From: Parietaria judaica
Taxonomy: Eukaryota; Streptophyta; Magnoliopsida; Rosales; Urticaceae
Assembly: GCA_954871525.1 (NCBI GenBank)
Contig: OX940870.1
Span: forward strand, 7,471,501-7,535,500
Length of the DNA: 64,000 bases
Direction of reading: 5' to 3'
Part shown: piece after piece, positions 58,437-64,000 of the stretch
How positions within the stretch are numbered: position 1 is the first letter of the stretch
Layout of the letters: each line of letters starts with the position of its first letter
The notes under the pieces: model-generated
The model's database searches: none
Seen by the model: only the letters and a program-made list of their open reading frames with translations
What the model was told of the DNA's origin: nothing
Translations under genes and position numbers: made by a program

Positions 58437-59748
58437 TTTATTATATATACATGCAATAAATAATAATTATACTGTCCTCCAGGATCTTGGTTGTTCCAAT
58501 CTAATTGCTTCCCTTATTTTTACCTTGATATGCCCAATAATGATCTCTTGGGAATTGGGTCGTGACATATTATAACCACACCACTACGACGTATGTCACC
58601 TTATTAAACTCATTAATTCCTGAAATTTATGTGGTTAATTTATATGGGAAATTAATTTATGTATGATTTGCGTGCTATATTAAATATAGCCACTCGTATT
58701 AGTTTTCCCACTTGCGAGGAAAATAATCTCTTAGAAATAGTACTATATTAATACATGAATACGCGTAAATTTTGTTTTAATTAGTAGTACAAATATATAA
58801 TATAATCGTACGTATATATGTTTGTAAATATATACACTTGCAATTTTTGGCTATATATTTAAGGAAATTCATAAGAAATACGTTATACTTAAATAACTAA
58901 ATCAAATTATAAAATATACGTTGAATGCTACTAAGATCAAGATAGAATTTGAGAATATTATGTTGCATAAATTATTACGTAGATAGAGCGACTCATTATA
59001 TAAAGTATAAACAGTACGTATATGAATATGATAAATAGAAAATTTGTTAAATTATATAAACTCAACTTGTTGCGGGATATAATCATAGAAGTTAGAAACA
59101 TTATCATATTGAGCCTGCGTATATTTTGTTCATACTTCATATATATTAATATAAGCTTATAATAATTTTTAGAAATATAATTAATTGCTGCATGCTTTAT
59201 ATAAGGAGTTCAATTACGACTTACGAGACTCACAATAATAATAGTCAGTAATGAATAAATTAGTTATCATGTGTTTCTCGAATGGATAAAAAAAATGCAA
59301 CCGAATCAAACGTGGATTTGTTGTAAGTTAATTATGTTAGCTTGTCATATTTGGCCCTTATGAATTGATTTTTTCACCGTCTCTTTGCTTTTTTGTTACT
59401 AATTCGAACTTAAATATTGTTTAAAGGAGTTATTTAAAGCGTAATTAGCGGCATAAGTGGCTAATGTTTTCAAATTTTCTTAGGCATGATGCCAATGACC
59501 AAAAACGACGGCAAAAGTCCCCAATGTGCACTAATCACTCTAATCACAAAATTCCATCCAACTAATTGGATGATTGTTAGTCAAATAAGGATGTGGCAGT
59601 GTTGACTGACACATGGACATCTACGTGGCACGCCATGTCGTCTTTTTTTATATTAAAAAAATTGTCACGTCTTTTTTATTTTATTTTATTTTTAATTTTT
59701 TTACGGGGACTACTTATTTTCTCGCCATCTCCCACGTTGCCACGTGTA

Positions 59749-59750
<2 letters not shown>

Positions 59751-59792
<42 letters not shown>
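59751..59792. repeat. (CT)n microsatellite in a transposon arm
   Basis: Twenty-one CT units lie inside the left arm of the element at 59439-60998. The corresponding part of the right arm is CT-rich but not expanded, so the array grew after the arms formed. Confidence 0.88.
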
Positions 59793-59796
<4 letters not shown>

Positions 59797-60011
59797 TAAG
59801 CTGTCCCACGTGTCATCCAAATAAGTAATCAAAATATTTTGTATTTGTATTTTGGAACCATGACCAAACCCAGATAAACAAAGCACCAAATTACTACATC
59901 AAAGGTATTTGGTGTCAAAATGTAATGGATATAACAATTTAAACAGCAAACATATCCATTAATATGTGAGATACTTTTCGATTATTATCCGTCATTTTTC
60001 GGGTACTGGTT

Positions 60012-60180
60012 GAAAATACTACTAAAGTTGTAAATAGTATACTACTTATAAGTTTATTTTCGGTTAGTTGTTGGAAAATACTACTAAAGTTATAAATATT
60101 ATCCAACTTATAAGTTTATTTTCGGGTAGTTGCTGAAAATACTACTAAAATTATAAATATTATCCTACTTAAGAGTTTTA
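60012..60180. repeat. Three tandem ~61-bp units
   Basis: The word GAAAATACTACTAAA starts at about 60012, 60074 and 60135, each followed by TATAAATA and TTATAAGTTTATTTTCGG-like sequence. Confidence 0.8.
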
Positions 60181-60998
60181 AATACTTACATCTTATGATA
60201 ATTTAATAAAGTAAAATAAATATGAAATAAATTTTTATGTATTTATTAACAATATCACGACTAATTAAATAAAAAAAATGAGTTTAGCATAGCTACTGTA
60301 ACCAGCTTATTATGATTAGTTAATAAACATGATGATCATAAATATATAGAAATTTAAAAAAATGAATAATGTGATTTGAGTAACGTAAACCCGTTTGATT
60401 GTTCAGAAATTTTATACTTATCTTGATAAAGTCCAACTATATAAAACCAAACTTTAGATAATGTGGCTTACTTGTTATGCTAATTATACAATATTATTTC
60501 TTATTGGTTTAGTTAATTATACTTATCTTGTTAATCTCTTAATATGTTTGCTATTTAAATTGTTATATTCATTACAATTTGTCACCAAATAACTTCGGTT
60601 GTTTAGTGTTTTGTTTCTTTGGGATTTGGATTTCAACCTTATAAATGCAAAAAAAAAAAAATGCTAGTTATTTGGATGACACATGTCATAGTGTGGGAAA
60701 TAGAGAATGAACACGTGACAACGCGAGAGAAAGCGAGAAGAAAAGTGGGCCAGGTTGAAGAATTGCAAAAAAAATGATGTGGAAACAAATTAAAAATGAC
60801 GCGACATGCCATGTGGTTGTCCGCGTGGCGGTCAACACTGTCACATCATCAGTTGACTAACATCCATCCAATTAGTTGGATGAAATTTTGTGATTAGAGT
60901 TATTAGTGCACATTGGGGACTTTTGCCGTCGTTTTTAGGCATTGGCATCATGTCTAAGGAAATTCAAAAACCTTAGTCACTTATGCCGCTAATTATCC

Positions 60999-62452
60999 TT
61001 ATCTAAATAATATTTTTTGTCACCCATTGTATATTTGTCTCCTATTCTCGAATACTAATTGTAAACATATATACATGGATATGGCATAAATATTTGCATA
61101 TTAAGATCCCTATTTAAGAGTCAATAGGTGAAAAGGTGTTATATCGGTTTTTAATTGTTGTATTGAGAAAATAAACGGAATACATAGAACATATTTTGTG
61201 GGGATAATTTTGCCACAGAACTGTGAAGGAAAGTTCAGCCAAAGTGAGAGTAGTATTATTTATTGACCAATCGAGTTAGAAAGATCGTGTCTGACTTTGA
61301 TTTAAGAAAACCGATAGATCCTCGATCAGTAAGGAGTTTTAATGAGAATAAATTACTTGTTTTATACTTGCAAAGCTATGAAGATGTAAATGTGTTGTTA
61401 GAATGAAGGAAAAAAAAACGGAAGACTGTCGATCAATCTTGAGTTTTCATCAAATATCGGATACAAGTAACAGTGTCAGTATATGAGCGTGTAGTCGTAG
61501 AAAACAAAATTAAAGTAATATATTAATATGATTTTGTTGTGGACGTAAATAGTCAAACTCTAAATGTTACTATCGGTCAGATTTAGTTGCATTTATTGAG
61601 GTTACTGTCACCATCTATTAGAAAATACAAAACTATTGTAATATCATTGTATTATTAATGCATATTAATGTCAGATGTGATCTATTTTTGTACATCTCAT
61701 ATATAGACCAAATATAATGTATTATAAAAAGCTCCAAGTGTAAGCAGGGTACATATTTTATTATATTTGATAAAAGGAGAATAAGAATCATTTAAATATA
61801 ATATGTAATTCCAAATTCAATAGTTATGAAAGTGTAAACAAGATATATATTTTAATATATTTTGTTAAAAAGGAGAATAAGAATTGTAATCAAGTTATAT
61901 CATATATATTTATATATAATATATAAGATATACGTATACTAGTCAATTGCTGAGGTATTTTAGATATGACACTGATAATAGTTTTCCTTTACAATATTCG
62001 AGTCTCCTCAACGTTGCCGACATATTAACATATATATATGCAATCTGTGAAAAACTTTCTTCCAGGTTAAAAATGTCGATCGAGGCCTGAATAACTTATG
62101 AAACCGTGTTCTTATCGGTATCTCGAACCCTTTAAAAACGTCTTTGAATTTGCTTGTAAAGATATATAAAATGAGACAAGTTTTTGTGTTCGAAAATATA
62201 CAAGACGTGGTTAAATTCAAATAGTAAGCAAGACTACTCAATTGCAATAATTTTGAGAGAGGTTCAAGTAAATGAATTGAGGATCACACAATTCATATTT
62301 TAAATCATTAATTTGAATAATTTAATGAGTGATTACTTAATGTTAATTTAAATAGTTGCGACTCTTCGCAAAATGTAAATTATCCTCCAAATAGCCCTAT
62401 TCTTGATTAACCCCTTCTAACCGCCTGGACGTAAGGCGAGATTTGTCACAAT
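60999..62452. other. AT-rich intergenic DNA, no gene seen
   Basis: Two related segments with an AGTGTAA or AAGTGTAAACA word and AAAAGGAGAATAAGAA lie near 61735 and 61830. No recognisable gene or RNA was found. Confidence 0.5.
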
Positions 62453-62775
62453 ACATAAGTTTCACAAGAAAAAGAAAGAGACTTAGCATGGTTTAAAAAA
62501 GTCACAATTCCATTCCTTCCGGTTAGTTTTAAGGTGGAGTTTCATGATACTTCACATGGTATCAGAACCCATTATTTAACCTTAACTGAGCATCGGTCAT
62601 ACAAAAATTAAAAATAAAAAGATTCGGCCAAGATGAATGAGCATGAAAGAGCTATCATCTTAAGGGATGCATGTTAAGTCCCACATGAAAAAAGACCAGG
62701 ATTCAGTTAAAAAATTATGGGTTACTCTTTTCATTGTCAATTGATTTTAAAGTAGAATACTCATGATACTTCACA
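62453..62775 (+). mobile_element. Degenerate TRIM-like mini-retroelement
   Basis: Two similar ~104-base segments (about 62453-62556 and 62672-62775) both end with TCATGATACTTCACA. The right one begins TGTTAAGTCCCACATG. TGGTATCAGAACCC, a near match to the initiator tRNA-Met primer site, follows the left segment directly at 62557-62570. A short purine run precedes the right segment. The interior is only about 115 bases and non-coding. This layout fits terminal-repeat retrotransposons in miniature. The left LTR start has decayed and no target duplication was identified. Confidence 0.6.
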
Positions 62776-62938
62776 CCACTTGTAGATGCAAATATAACGT
62801 CCCCTAGTAACCATCGGATGTACCAAGGCAAGAATCGCCACGAGGAGCTCGAGAACCGAGTTTTTGTCGCTTGCTCTAATACTTAGTGCATCTACGTAAT
62901 GCCATTAACGTCTCTACCTCCATCCCATTAATATAAAG

Positions 62939-62971
<33 letters not shown>

Positions 62972-64000
62972 TCTTACCGTTCTTGTCATATAACTATTCG
63001 TCAATAAATTGAAAACACATGTATATAAATAATGAAAAACCCATGAAAAGATAACGATCAAGAAGCAAGGAATTTTGGAGGAGAATAATATCTAGGATAA
63101 AATTAAAACCGAGTAGACAAAAACAGCTGTGAGATGATAATATCATCTTCTAAATATATATATGAGCCACTCGAAGGAATTAGCTATATGAATCAAATCA
63201 AACGAACCAAGTCAAGAACACGTACGAACCTCCTGTCCTTTGAATCCGCCGATCCCTTCGCTCTTCTTTTCCACGCGTCCATCCCTTTTTAATCTCATTA
63301 TTAATTAATACAATATAAACTATTTCTGTTCAACGAATGTTCCATTTCCATATATATATAAATGTATTTAATTTAATTTATTTGTTCTTCGTTTTGGGAG
63401 GAGGATATTGAACCGGCCAAAGGCGATATCCATTAATGCACGACCTTCGAGGAGAAAGATTAATTAAGAGATATAATTAAATTTAAATATTTATAGTATA
63501 ACGTAGGAACAAAATCTAGACACGACTAATTTGTAAATAGGAAATGCTCTAAAAATCTGATTTTATTCCAAGAGAACGAGACAAAGCTGGCTTTAATTTG
63601 TATCGTCGGCCAAGGCCAGAGTCACCACGATTCCCGTTAGGGTTAGGGTTTTTATTCATTATCATTACGTTTCTTTGATAAAGAAATCACTTTTATACAG
63701 GGACAGCTATATATATATATAATGTTCTCCCATATTTAATTACTCGATGTTATCTACGTAATCAAGAAAAATTATTAATGATAATTATCCATTGGTTCGT
63801 GGATTAATTATTGTTTGGTCTTAATTTTAAAAAACGAACAGTTTAAGGCCAGCTTTTGTTATCGCCGGAACTTCGTCGTTGCTGCGATAAAGCCAAACTT
63901 CGGTACCTGCAAAACAAAGGTTATGAAAAACTCCGGGAAGGTTGAGTCGCGGACTAGGTCGTTCTCTTTAAGGTGTTTTGCGGCTCTGCCTCGGTGCTCG
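62776..64000. other. Right-edge intergenic DNA
   Basis: No gene could be assigned. A TA microsatellite lies at about 62945-62972. The last ~170 bases are more GC-rich and contain, on the - strand, a T-rich run ending TTTTGCAG at about 63908, which could be a splice acceptor of a gene or repeat extending beyond the window. This is too short to call. Confidence 0.4.

Larger units (their letters stand above)
54994..59438. other. Upstream region of the bHLH gene and AT-rich intergenic DNA
   Basis: About 4.4 kb without a recognisable gene. A 17-base perfect inverted repeat lies at about 57499-57515 and 57544-57560. Related ~50-base words are listed separately at 57128-58436. An AT microsatellite lies at 58296-58331. 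Several open frames here lack any motif. Confidence 0.5.
59439..60998. mobile_element. 1.56-kb Mutator-like non-autonomous element
   Basis: Ends are GCGTAATTAGCGGCATAAGT and, in reverse complement, GGATAATTAGCGGCATAAGT. The inverted arms extend about 390 bases each, with good similarity through ACGACGGCAAAAGTCCCCAA and CATCCAACTAATTGGATG. Flanks TTATTTAAA (59430-59438) and TTATCTAAA (60999-61007) match at 8 of 9 bases, a Mutator-type duplication. The left arm carries a (CT)n tract. The centre has three ~61-bp tandem repeats. No transposase is encoded. Confidence 0.87.

Noticed and set aside
63830..64000. Start of a further gene at the right edge
   Set aside because: The region is too short, with only a possible acceptor on the - strand and no recognisable protein sequence.

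Overview
This window is nuclear DNA from a flowering plant, almost certainly a eudicot. The genes have many short introns with GT-AG borders, the intergenic DNA is AT-rich, and retroelements and terminal-inverted-repeat transposons are abundant. The species cannot be named from the sequence.

Six host genes can be modelled exon by exon. On the + strand are an autoinhibited Ca2+-ATPase of the ACA1/ACA2 group (4795-9299) and an IFRD-family gene resembling Arabidopsis SAT32 (27074-30071). On the - strand are a D5-type cyclin (12132-13376), a CUE-domain ASCC2-like gene (40901-44667), an RRM plus SPOC protein (45384-49727) and an RSL2/RSL4-type bHLH root-hair regulator (53720-54993). All six reading frames stay open and in phase across every inferred splice junction. 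From memory, the order ACA1, SAT32, CUE, RRM/SPOC, RSL4 matches Arabidopsis At1g27770 to At1g27740, so this looks like a conserved syntenic block with a CYCD5 gene lying inside it.

Mobile DNA fills much of the rest. A structurally complete Ty1/copia retrotransposon (18282-23657) has near-identical LTRs, a 5-bp target duplication and one open gag-pol frame. A GC-rich LTR-like block lies at 24341-25810. A 6.16-kb Mutator-like element (31296-37452) has long inverted ends and a perfect 9-bp target duplication. Inside it lies a non-coding LTR retroelement stuffed with three kinds of tandem repeat. Three shorter inverted-repeat elements (37636-38102, 50423-51277, 59439-60998), and probably two decayed ones near the left end (1795-2178, 4088-4445), share the same type of terminus. 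A degenerate TRIM-like mini-retroelement lies at 62453-62775. A compositionally odd 390-bp block at 39360-39750 may be organelle-derived.

The host genes do not form an operon or a single pathway. Their shared presence is best read as ancestral gene order. No tRNA, rRNA, CRISPR or bacterial-type feature was seen. Protein models are inferred by eye, without transcript data.
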